From assembly GCA_005880175.1 (NCBI GenBank), contig VBJR01000019.1, forward strand, positions 1 through 30,308: DNA of 30,308 nt, given 5' to 3'. Below the pieces are notes generated by a model, which was not told the DNA's origin, made no database searches, and saw nothing but the letters and a program-made list of their open reading frames with translations. Both the position numbers and the translations under genes were made by a program. The DNA is from Chloroflexota bacterium. Its GTDB lineage: Bacteria > Chloroflexota > Dormibacteria > Dormibacterales > Dormibacteraceae. Shown piece after piece: positions 18,721 through 25,803 of the stretch. Numbering within the stretch: position 1 is the first letter of the stretch; the number at the start of each line of letters is the position of its first letter.

Positions 18721-21177
18721 TCAGCCCCGCCCGGTCGCCTCGGCGACCGCCCGCTCCAGGGAGAGGCGGCCGCCGGCCTCGCGGGCGGCCGCGAACCCCT
18801 CCTCGCCCAGCTCCTCCCGCAGCGCGGCGAGGACCGGGTCGTGCGTGTGGTACTCGTCCTTGTCGGGCGCCAGCTCGATCGGGCAGATCGCGTCCGCCGC
18901 GCCGTAGAGCCGCGCGGCCGGCCCGGCCCGGCTCTCGGCCCAGGCCACCCGGGCCAGCGCCCGCAGGGCGACCGCGACGCCCTGGCGCTGCCCGACTCGG
19001 GCGAACTCGGCCAGGCTCTCGCGCCCGCACCGGCCCGACATGGCCACGTCGCCCGCCGCCCAGGCCACGCTGCTCAGGCCCTCCAGGGCGGCCGCGAGGT
19101 GGAACGGGGCGTCCAGGCGGCGGGCGATCGCGACCGCCTCCTCGATCCGGCCCCGTGCCAGCGCCACGTCGCCGTCCTGCCGGGTCTGGTTGCCCAGGTT
19201 GATCAGGCACATGGCGGTGCCGAGCGCGTTGTCGAGGCCGCGGAACATCGCCAGCGCCTCCTCGTACAGCGCGGTGGCGCGGGCCGCGTGCCCGTCCCGG
19301 CCGACCGCGACCCCCAGGTGCATCAGGGCCACCGCCAGCTCGCCCGGGTCGTCCAGCTCGCGGAGCAGCGCGGTCGCCTCCTCGAACAGCGCGAGCGACG
19401 CCTGGTGCTCGTCCAGCTGCTCCATGACGGGGGCGAGGCCGCGCAGGGCCTCGGCCAGCCCACGCTGGTCGCCGAGCACGCGGTAGATGGCCACGCTCTC
19501 CCGGAACCGCGCCGCCGCCAGCTCACCTGCGCCCAGGCGCCAGGCCAGCGCGCCCGCCGTGCGCAGGGCCTCGGCCCCCACCACCGGGTCCACCGAGCCG
19601 TCGGCCTGGAGCTGCCGCTCCAGCACGGCCAGGCCCTCGCGGGCATGGCCGCGGCCGAGCCAGAAGTCGTGGAGCGCCGCCGCCAGGCGCAGCCCGGTCT
19701 CGGCCGGTCCCCGCGCCGCCGCCCAGCGCAGCGCCGCCCGGACGTTGTCCAGCTCCAGCGTCAGGCGGTCGAGCCACCGGGCCTGGTCGGGGCCGGTCAG
19801 CGCCGCCTGCGCCTCGACGGCCAGGTCCGTGCACCAGTCGAGGTGGGCCCGGGCCGTCACGTCGAGCTCGCCGGCCTCCTCCAGCAGCCGGCGGCCGAAC
19901 TCGCGCACGGACTCCAGCACGGTCACGCGCGGCTCCGCGCGGCCGTCGGCGACGCGGCGCACGAGGCCATGGTCCACGAGGCCCGCAAGGCCGCGCAGCA
20001 CCCCGGCCGGGAGCGGGCCCGCCGCCCGGCCGACCCGCTCCAGCGCGTCGAGCGGCGCGCCGCCCGCGAACACGGAGAGCCGGCCGAGCAGCGCCCGCTG
20101 CTCGGGGGCCAGCAGGTCGCAGCTCCAGCGCAGCGCCGCCAGGAGCGTCCGCTGCCGCTCGGGCAGGTCGCGCGGGCCGTCCACCAGCAGCTCCAGCCGG
20201 TGGTCGAGGCGCGTGACCAGCTCGCGCGGCGGGAGCAGCCGGACCCAGGGCGCGGCCAGCTCCAGCGCCAGCGGCAGCCCGTCCAGGCGGCGGCAGATCG
20301 CGGCCACCGCGCCCGCGTTCTCCGCGGCCAGGGCGAACTCCGGCGCGGCCGCGGCGGCGCGCTCGGCGAACAGGCTGACCGAGGCGACGCGGCCGAGCGC
20401 CGCCGGGTCGCCGGCCCGCTCCTCGGCCGGGGTGGGGAGCGGCAGCGGCGGCACCTCCAGCTCGTGCTCGACGCGGATCCTCAGCGGGGCCCGGCTGGTC
20501 GCGAGCACCTGCAGCTCGGGGCACCGCGAGAGCAGGTCGGCCAGGTCCGGGCCGGCGGCCAGGAGGTGCTCGAAGTTGTCGAGCACCAGGAGCAGCTGGC
20601 GGACGGCGCAGTGCGCGGCGACCGTCTGCAGGGCGGGCTCGCTCCGCGACTCGTGCACGCCCAGCGCCTGGCCGATCGCCGGCATGACGAGGCCGGGGTC
20701 GCTCAGCGGGCCGAGCGTCACCGCGACCACGCCGTCCCGGTACCGGTCCGCGACCAGCGCGGCCAGCTCCAGCGCCAGCCGGGTCTTCCCGGCCCCGGGC
20801 GACCCCGTCAGCGTCACCAGGCGGACGTCCGGCCGGCCGAGCAGGCCGAGCGCCGCGGCCACCGCGCCGGCCCGGCCGACGAACGGCGTCGAGGGCGCGC
20901 GCAGGTCGGGCGGGACGCGCAGCGCGGGGGTGGGCCGGCCGCCCTTCCGCTTCGCGGCCGCGGCGAACGCCTGCCGCTCCGCCGGTGAGAGGCCGAGCGC
21001 CCGGGCGAGCAGGGCGACCGTGCTCGCCCTCGGCGCGGCGCGCAGGCCGCGCTCGAGCAGGCTGATCGCGTCGCTGCTGATGCCGGCCCGCGCGGCGAGC
21101 TCCTCCTGCGTGAGGCGGCCGGCTCGCCGGTACGCGGCGAGGAGGTCGCCGAAGGGACTGCTGTTCGAGTCGCTCAC
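18721..21177 (-). CDS. XRE-type HTH / NB-ARC ATPase / TPR transcriptional regulator
   Basis: This 818-residue protein has three parts. Residues about 10-75 are a Cro/C1-type helix-turn-helix (LTQEELAARAGISSDAISLLERG). Residues about 95-400 are a STAND-class NB-ARC-like ATPase: Walker A GSPGAGKT (125-132), Walker B LLLVLDNFEH (195-204), an ATSR motif, and a GLPLALELAA motif. The C-terminal half (about 480-818) is alanine-rich helical repeats of TPR type. Such proteins bind DNA and switch state with ATP when the repeats sense a ligand; AfsR is a distant relative with a different DNA-binding domain. GTG 21177 has GAGG 9 nt upstream and begins the HTH domain; a longer upstream frame lacks features. 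The 5' end carries one copy of a 27-bp repeat whose twin lies in the upstream gap. Its targets are unknown. Confidence 0.88.
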   Translation of the reverse strand: MSDSNSSPFGDLLAAYRRAGRLTQEELAARAGISSDAISLLERGLRAAPRASTVALLARALGLSPAERQAFAAAAKRKGGRPTPALRVPPDLRAPSTPFVGRAGAVAAALGLLGRPDVRLVTLTGSPGAGKTRLALELAALVADRYRDGVVAVTLGPLSDPGLVMPAIGQALGVHESRSEPALQTVAAHCAVRQLLLVLDNFEHLLAAGPDLADLLSRCPELQVLATSRAPLRIRVEHELEVPPLPLPTPAEERAGDPAALGRVASVSLFAERAAAAAPEFALAAENAGAVAAICRRLDGLPLALELAAPWVRLLPPRELVTRLDHRLELLVDGPRDLPERQRTLLAALRWSCDLLAPEQRALLGRLSVFAGGAPLDALERVGRAAGPLPAGVLRGLAGLVDHGLVRRVADGRAEPRVTVLESVREFGRRLLEEAGELDVTARAHLDWCTDLAVEAQAALTGPDQARWLDRLTLELDNVRAALRWAAARGPAETGLRLAAALHDFWLGRGHAREGLAVLERQLQADGSVDPVVGAEALRTAGALAWRLGAGELAAARFRESVAIYRVLGDQRGLAEALRGLAPVMEQLDEHQASLALFEEATALLRELDDPGELAVALMHLGVAVGRDGHAARATALYEEALAMFRGLDNALGTAMCLINLGNQTRQDGDVALARGRIEEAVAIARRLDAPFHLAAALEGLSSVAWAAGDVAMSGRCGRESLAEFARVGQRQGVAVALRALARVAWAESRAGPAARLYGAADAICPIELAPDKDEYHTHDPVLAALREELGEEGFAAAREAGGRLSLERAVAEATGRG

Positions 21178-21400
21178 TGGATGTCGCCTCGCCCGGTGGG
21201 ACAAGGGCAAGGTGGCCGCAAACAAGGGCTTTGCCCGAGTGTGTGAGTCCGTCTTCCCGACATCGCGCATGCGCCGGCTCCAGGCGCGAAGCGATGCGCC
21301 GCAGGCGCCCCGAACGTCCGGACCAGGGGGGGTGTTCTGGAAGAGGGGGCCTGCCCCCTCTTGCACAAGGCGGGGAGGTCGCCGAAGGGACTGCTGTTCG
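21141..21400. repeat. Pair of exact 27-bp direct repeats
   Basis: The 27-bp sequence starting GGAGGTCGCCGAAGGG and ending CTGTTCG occurs at 21141-21167, inside the first codons of the regulator, and again at 21374-21400, in the gap upstream. The copies are separated by 206 bp. Read on the minus strand, both encode NSSPFGDL, so the upstream copy looks like a relic of a duplicated gene start. Confidence 0.85.
21341..21362. terminator. Perfect hairpin in the gap between two minus-strand genes
   Basis: AAGAGGGGGC (21341-21350) pairs with GCCCCCTCTT (21353-21362) with only CT between them. On the minus strand it lies about 65 nt after the stop of the DUF3465-like gene and could end its transcript before the regulator gene. 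Confidence 0.5.
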
Positions 21401-21424
21401 CCGCGTCGGGCTCGGCTGGCACGC

Positions 21425-21952
21425 CTACTCGTAGGTAGTACCGCGGTACTGGATCCAGCCGGGCTGCGGGCAGCCGCGCGACGTCTGGGCGTGCAGGCAG
21501 TGGACGCCGGCCTGGCCCGGGTCCACGTAGAGCTGGCCGTGGACCAGGAGCTGCTCGCCGCGGTGAACGGGCACGACGCGGCCCAGCGTGACGTTGTAGT
21601 CGAGCTCCAGCGTGTCGCCGAGCTGGTCGGTGACCAGCATCCGCTCGTGGCCGCCGTCGTTGGTCGGGTCGCTGACCACGGTGCCGGTGAACGTGACCTC
21701 GGCCCCGGTCCGTTTGTCCTGGATGGCCGCGCGGACGGCGTTCGCGTCGGGCCGGGGCGGCTGGTTGAACCAGATCGCGGCGGCGACCAGGAGGCCGAGC
21801 CCGAGCAGCCCGCCGAGCCCCGCCAGGAGGCCTCGCGGGCCGCGCCACCACGCGGCCCCGCCGGTCCGCGGCCGCCGGGGCTCGCGCCGGACCCTCGCGT
21901 CGGATGCCGCCGCCGGCCGGCCGGGACGGCGCCGGGACCTGGACCTCGCCAT
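21425..21952 (-). CDS. DUF3465-like protein with one membrane anchor
   Basis: This 175-residue protein has a long Arg/Pro-rich cytoplasmic N-terminus (1-37), one transmembrane helix at about 40-60 (LLAGLGGLLGLGLLVAAAIWF) and an outer domain of about 110 residues. The domain pattern EVTFTGTVV, MLVTDQLGDTLEL, YNVTLGRVVPVHRGEQLLVHGQLY and GWIQYRG resembles the OB-like DUF3465 family. Two cysteines near the end (in HCLHAQTSRGC) may form a disulfide. The function of the family is unknown. ATG 21952 is the first start after an in-frame stop; TAGGAT at 21970-21975 (minus strand) is a possible -10 box. It is divergent from the SWIM operon at 22036. Confidence 0.65.
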   Translation of the reverse strand: MARSRSRRRPGRPAAASDARVRREPRRPRTGGAAWWRGPRGLLAGLGGLLGLGLLVAAAIWFNQPPRPDANAVRAAIQDKRTGAEVTFTGTVVSDPTNDGGHERMLVTDQLGDTLELDYNVTLGRVVPVHRGEQLLVHGQLYVDPGQAGVHCLHAQTSRGCPQPGWIQYRGTTYE

Positions 21953-22022
21953 CGGATGCTCGGTCCATCATCCTAGCGTGGGCACGAGCCCGGCCCCCCG
22001 GACGATGGTCAGGCGAGCCGAC

Positions 22023-22028
22023 TAGTCT
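22023..22028 (+). promoter_or_regulatory. Putative -10 box of the five-gene SWIM/MoxR/VWA operon
   Basis: TAGTCT ends 7 nt before the GTG at 22036, with no ribosome-binding site between, so the operon mRNA is probably leaderless. The -35 region (22000-22006) has no good match. Confidence 0.4.
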
Positions 22029-22035
22029 TGCGCGC

Positions 22036-23373
22036 GTGCAGTGGACGATCGACCAGGTCGTCGCCCTCGCCCCCGACCCGGCGGCCGCCCGCGCGGGCCG
22101 GGACCAGGCCGACGTCCGCCGGTGGTCGGCCCTCGGCCGCGCGGAGGCGGCCGCCTGGGGAGAGTGCCGGGGCAGCGCCGCGCAGCCCTACCGGACGTGC
22201 CTGGACACGGCCGAGCCCGCGTTCGGCTGCAGCTGCCCGAGCCGCAAGCTGCCCTGCAAGCACGCGCTCGGCCTGTTCCTGATCCTGGCCGGCCAGCCGG
22301 GCACCATCGCCGAGGCCGCGCCGCCCCACTGGGTGGCCGAGTGGCTGGCGAAGCGCGCGGAGCGGGCCCGGAAGTCGGCCGGCCCGGCGGCCCCGGCTCC
22401 CGCGCCGGCCGACCCGGCCGCGGCCGCCGAGGAGCAGGCCCGGCGGGCCCGGCGCCGCCAGGGCCGGGTCGCGGCCGGCGTCGAGGAGCTGGCGCTCTGG
22501 CTGGCCGACCTGGTCCGGAACGGCCTGGCCGACCTGCCCGGCCGGCCCCGCCAGTTCTGGTCCCAGCCGGCGGCCCGGATGGTCGACGCCCAGGCGCCCG
22601 GCCTGGCCCGGCTGGTCGGCGAGCTGGCCGAGGTCCCGCACTCGGGGCCGGCCTGGCCGGACCGGCTGCTGACCCGGGTCGGCCGCCTGCACCTGGCGCT
22701 GGAGGGCTACCGGCGCATCGAGACCCTGCCCGCGCCGCTGCGCGCCGAGCTGGCGACGGTGGTCGGGTTCACCGAGAGCCGGGAGGCGGTCTCGGCGCGG
22801 GGCGAGCGCGTGGCCGGCCGCTGGCTGGTCCTCGGCCGGTCGATCCGCCAGGAGGAGCGGCTGCGGGCCCAGCGGACGTGGCTGCTCGAGGCCGCGACCG
22901 GCCGCCCCGCGATGGTCCTCGACCACGCCGCCCAGCAGCAGCCGCTCGACCCCAGCCTGGTCCCGGGCACCGCGATGGACGCCGAGCTGGCCTTCTACCC
23001 GGCGGCGCTGCCGCTGCGGGCGGTCGTCGTGGAGCGCGGCGAGGCGCTGGCCCTGGCCGACCGCTTCCCGGCCGAGCCGACGGCCGCGGCGGCGCTGCGC
23101 GGCTACGCGGCGGCACTGGCCGCCAACCCGTGGCTGGAGCTGGCGCCGCTCGCCGTGCGCGGCGTCCTGCCCTGCCGGGAGGACGCCGCGTGGTCGCTGG
23201 CCGACGCGGAGGGCGCCCGCCTGCCGCTGGCCAACGAGACCGGCGGCCTGGTGCTGCTCGCCGTCAGCGGCGGGCGGCCGATCGACGTGTTCGGGGAGTG
23301 GGACGGCCTCGCCCTGACCCCGCTCGGGGCCTGGGCCGACGTCGCGTTCAGCACGATCGAGGCGGGGCCGTGA
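22036..23373 (+). CDS. SWIM zinc-finger protein, first gene of five-gene operon
   Basis: This 445-residue protein carries a SWIM zinc finger, C65-x-C67-x6-C74-x-H76 (in CSCPSRKLPCKH). SWIM fingers bind DNA or protein and occur in SWI2/SNF2 enzymes, MuDR transposases and MEKK1. After the finger comes an Ala/Pro-rich linker (about 112-135), and then a helical and beta-rich region that I cannot assign (about 140-445), with no enzyme motif. It opens an operon in which all five genes are joined by GTGA overlaps. Context suggests it provides recognition for a MoxR/VWA machine. GTG 22036 is chosen because the leaderless-type box TAGTCT ends 7 nt before it and the family pattern starts at once. Confidence 0.85.
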   Translation: MQWTIDQVVALAPDPAAARAGRDQADVRRWSALGRAEAAAWGECRGSAAQPYRTCLDTAEPAFGCSCPSRKLPCKHALGLFLILAGQPGTIAEAAPPHWVAEWLAKRAERARKSAGPAAPAPAPADPAAAAEEQARRARRRQGRVAAGVEELALWLADLVRNGLADLPGRPRQFWSQPAARMVDAQAPGLARLVGELAEVPHSGPAWPDRLLTRVGRLHLALEGYRRIETLPAPLRAELATVVGFTESREAVSARGERVAGRWLVLGRSIRQEERLRAQRTWLLEAATGRPAMVLDHAAQQQPLDPSLVPGTAMDAELAFYPAALPLRAVVVERGEALALADRFPAEPTAAAALRGYAAALAANPWLELAPLAVRGVLPCREDAAWSLADAEGARLPLANETGGLVLLAVSGGRPIDVFGEWDGLALTPLGAWADVAFSTIEAGP

Positions 23374-24797
23374 CCTGGGAGGCGACGGTCCGCGCCGCCC
23401 TGGCCGGCACCGCCCGCCAGCCCCCGGCGGGGGAGTCGGACCCCGAGCGGGCCGTGCTCGCCGCCGCGGCGGCCCTGGCGGTGCGCCGGCTGGCCGGCTG
23501 GACGCCGCCCCGCGGCCCGGTGCCGGCCGCCGAGGCGTGCCCGCCCGAGGAGCTGCGCGCGGTCTCGCCGGCGGCCGCGTGGCGGCTGGAGGCGCTGCTC
23601 GACGGCGACCGCCCCGAGCTGCTGCCCGAGTGGCTGGAGCTGGCGGCCGCCGGTCGCCAGGTCGTCCCGCCGCGCCTGCTGCCCCGGCTGCTCGTCCACG
23701 CCGAGCGCCACGCCCCGCTGCGCGGCGCCGTGCTGGACGTGATCGGGCGCCGCGGGCGCTGGCTGGCCGGCCAGGTCTCCGCCTGGGCGTTCGCCGCCCT
23801 GGGCGACCTGGACCAGGCGTTCGAGACCGGGACGCGACCGGCGCGGGCGGCCGCCCTGCGCGAGCTCCGCCGCCAGGACCCGGCGGCCGCCCTGCGCCGC
23901 CTCGCGGAGGGCTGGCCGGCGGAGTCGGGCGAGGACCGGGCCGCGCTGATCGGGTGCCTCCAGGTCGGCCTGGGGCCGGGCGACGAGGCGTTCCTGGAGG
24001 CCGCCGGGGCCGACGCCCGCAAGGAGGTCCGGCAGACCGCGCTCACGCTCCTCGCCCGGCTCCCCGACTCCCGGCTGGTCGGCCGGATGCGGGCGCGGGC
24101 CGCGGCGATGGTCGGGTACCGGCGCGGGCTGCTCGGCGGCAAGCTGCACGTCGCGCCGCCCCGGCGCTGCGACCCGGAGCTGGTCGCCGGCGGGGTCGAG
24201 CCGAAGCCGGCCCCGGGCGTGGGCGAGCGGGCCTGGTGGCTGAGCCAGGTGCTCGGCATGGCCCCGCCGGGGGCGTGGCCGGTCGAGGCGATCGAGGCCG
24301 CGGCCGCCACCGACTGGACCGCCACGCTGCTGCGGGGCTGGGCCGCCGGCGCCGCCCGCTTCCAGGACGCGCGCTGGGCGGAGGCGCTCGCGCTGTTCTG
24401 GTCGCGCACGCCGGAGAAGGCGCGGTCCGAGCTCGCGTTCTCGCCCGAGCTGCTCCTGTCGGCCCTGGACCCGCCCGACCGCGACGCGGTCCTGCTCCGC
24501 GTCCTGGCGCGGTCCCCGGCGGACGGCGCGCACCTGGCCGCGCGGTGTGACCACCGGTGGGGCGCGGACGTGACGCGGGCCGTGCTCCAGGCGCTGCCGC
24601 GGCTGGCCAGGCCGCACGCCGACCTCGCAGCCGCGGCGGCCCGCCAGGTCGGGCTGCGCGGCGACCCGTCGCTGCGCGCCGAGGCGGACGCGCTCGCCGC
24701 CAGGACGCCGGACGCCCCCGCGCTCGACCGCGCCTTCGCCGCCGCCGCGGACACCCTGCACTGGAGGGCCACCATGGCCGAGGAGCTCGCCCCGTGA
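23370..24797 (+). CDS. DUF5691-like helical protein, second gene of operon
   Basis: This 475-residue protein is made almost wholly of alpha helices rich in Ala, Leu and Arg, arranged like HEAT-type repeats (for example ARKEVRQTALTLLARLPDSRL). It has no signal peptide, membrane segment or catalytic motif. It resembles the DUF5691 family, which I associate with SWIM, MoxR and VWA genes. The GTG at 23370 overlaps the previous TGA in a GTGA junction, and its own stop overlaps the MoxR start in the same way. It is probably a scaffold or adaptor of the complex; this is inferred from neighbours and from the repeat-like architecture. Confidence 0.7.
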   Translation: MTWEATVRAALAGTARQPPAGESDPERAVLAAAAALAVRRLAGWTPPRGPVPAAEACPPEELRAVSPAAAWRLEALLDGDRPELLPEWLELAAAGRQVVPPRLLPRLLVHAERHAPLRGAVLDVIGRRGRWLAGQVSAWAFAALGDLDQAFETGTRPARAAALRELRRQDPAAALRRLAEGWPAESGEDRAALIGCLQVGLGPGDEAFLEAAGADARKEVRQTALTLLARLPDSRLVGRMRARAAAMVGYRRGLLGGKLHVAPPRRCDPELVAGGVEPKPAPGVGERAWWLSQVLGMAPPGAWPVEAIEAAAATDWTATLLRGWAAGAARFQDARWAEALALFWSRTPEKARSELAFSPELLLSALDPPDRDAVLLRVLARSPADGAHLAARCDHRWGADVTRAVLQALPRLARPHADLAAAAARQVGLRGDPSLRAEADALAARTPDAPALDRAFAAAADTLHWRATMAEELAP

Positions 24798-25803
24798 CCG
24801 ACGTCCTGCGCCTGAGCGCCGAGCAGCAGTTCGCGGAGGAGCTGGCCGAGCTGGCGGCCGGGGACGGCCGGCAGCGGCCGCCCAACTGGCGCCTGTCGCC
24901 CTGGGCCGTGACGACGTACCTGCTCGGCGGCCGCCTGGACAGCGGGTTCCAGGTCAGCCCGAAGTACATCGGCGACCGGCGCCTGATCGAGGTCGCGGTG
25001 GCGACGCTGGCCACCGACCGGGCGCTGCTGCTGCTCGGGCTGCCGGGGACCGCCAAGTCGTGGGTGTCGGAGCACCTGGCGGCCGCCATCTCGGGCACGT
25101 CCGGCCTGCTCGTCCAGGGCACGGCGGGGACGGCCGAGGAGGCCATCCGGTACGGCTGGAACTACGCCCTCCTGCTTGCGAAGGGCCCGTCGATGGACGC
25201 GCTGGTGCCGTCCAGGACGCGCTGATCACGATCCTGTCCGAGAAGCTGCTGCCGGTCCCCGAGCTCGACGCGCAGGTCCAGGCGGCCAGGGGCTTCAACG
25301 TGATCGCGACGGCGAACAACCGGGACCGGGGCGTCAACGACCTCTCCAGCGCGCTCAAGCGGCGGTTCAACACCGTCGTGATGCCGGTCCCCGAGACGGC
25401 CGAGGCCGAGGCGCGGATCGTCCAGATGCGGGCGTCAGCGCTGGGCCGGGCGCTGGAGCTGCCGGCCGAGCCGCCCGCGCTGGAGGAGATCCGGCGCGTC
25501 GTCACCGTGTTCCGGGAGCTGCGGTCGGGAGAGACGGAGGACGGCAGGGCGAAGGTCAAGTCGCCGAGCGGGACGCTCAGCACGGCCGAGGCGATCTCCG
25601 TCGTGACCAACGGCATGGCCCTGGCCGGCCACTTCGGCGACGGCAGGCTCCGGGCGGCCGACCTGGCCGCGGGCATGGTCGGCACGGTCATCCAGGACCC
25701 GGTGCAGGACCGCGTGGCGTGGCTGGAGTACGTGGAGACGGTCGTCAAGGAGCGCAGCGGCTGGCGGGACCTGTACCGGGCCGCCCGCGACCTGACCGCG
25801 TGA
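24794..25803 (+). pseudogene. MoxR-family AAA+ ATPase, frameshifted at the Walker B region
   Basis: GTG 24794 (GTGA overlap with the previous stop) starts a MoxR-type AAA+ protein. Walker A is G82-LPGTAK-S89. The first frame continues to GPSMDALVPS and then shifts near 25206-25213; the next frame resumes at VQDALITILSEKLLPVPE. Relatives have about 20 more residues here, including the acidic Walker B motif just before TRIPSDVQDAL, so an out-of-frame deletion of about 65-75 bp removed it. After the break come sensor 1 (IATANNRD), an arginine finger region (ALKRRFN) and the helical lid, ending at 25803. MoxR ATPases remodel protein partners together with a VWA protein. As written, the gene cannot give an active ATPase; an assembly error is quite possible, because the operon is otherwise intact. 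Confidence 0.85.

Noticed and set aside
21141..21400. 27-bp direct repeats as target-site duplication of an insertion sequence
   Set aside because: 27 bp is far longer than usual target duplications, there are no terminal inverted repeats and no transposase in the 206-bp spacer.
25200..25220. Programmed frameshift in the MoxR gene
   Set aside because: A frameshift would keep all residues, but the Walker B segment is absent, and there is no slippery heptamer or stimulating structure.
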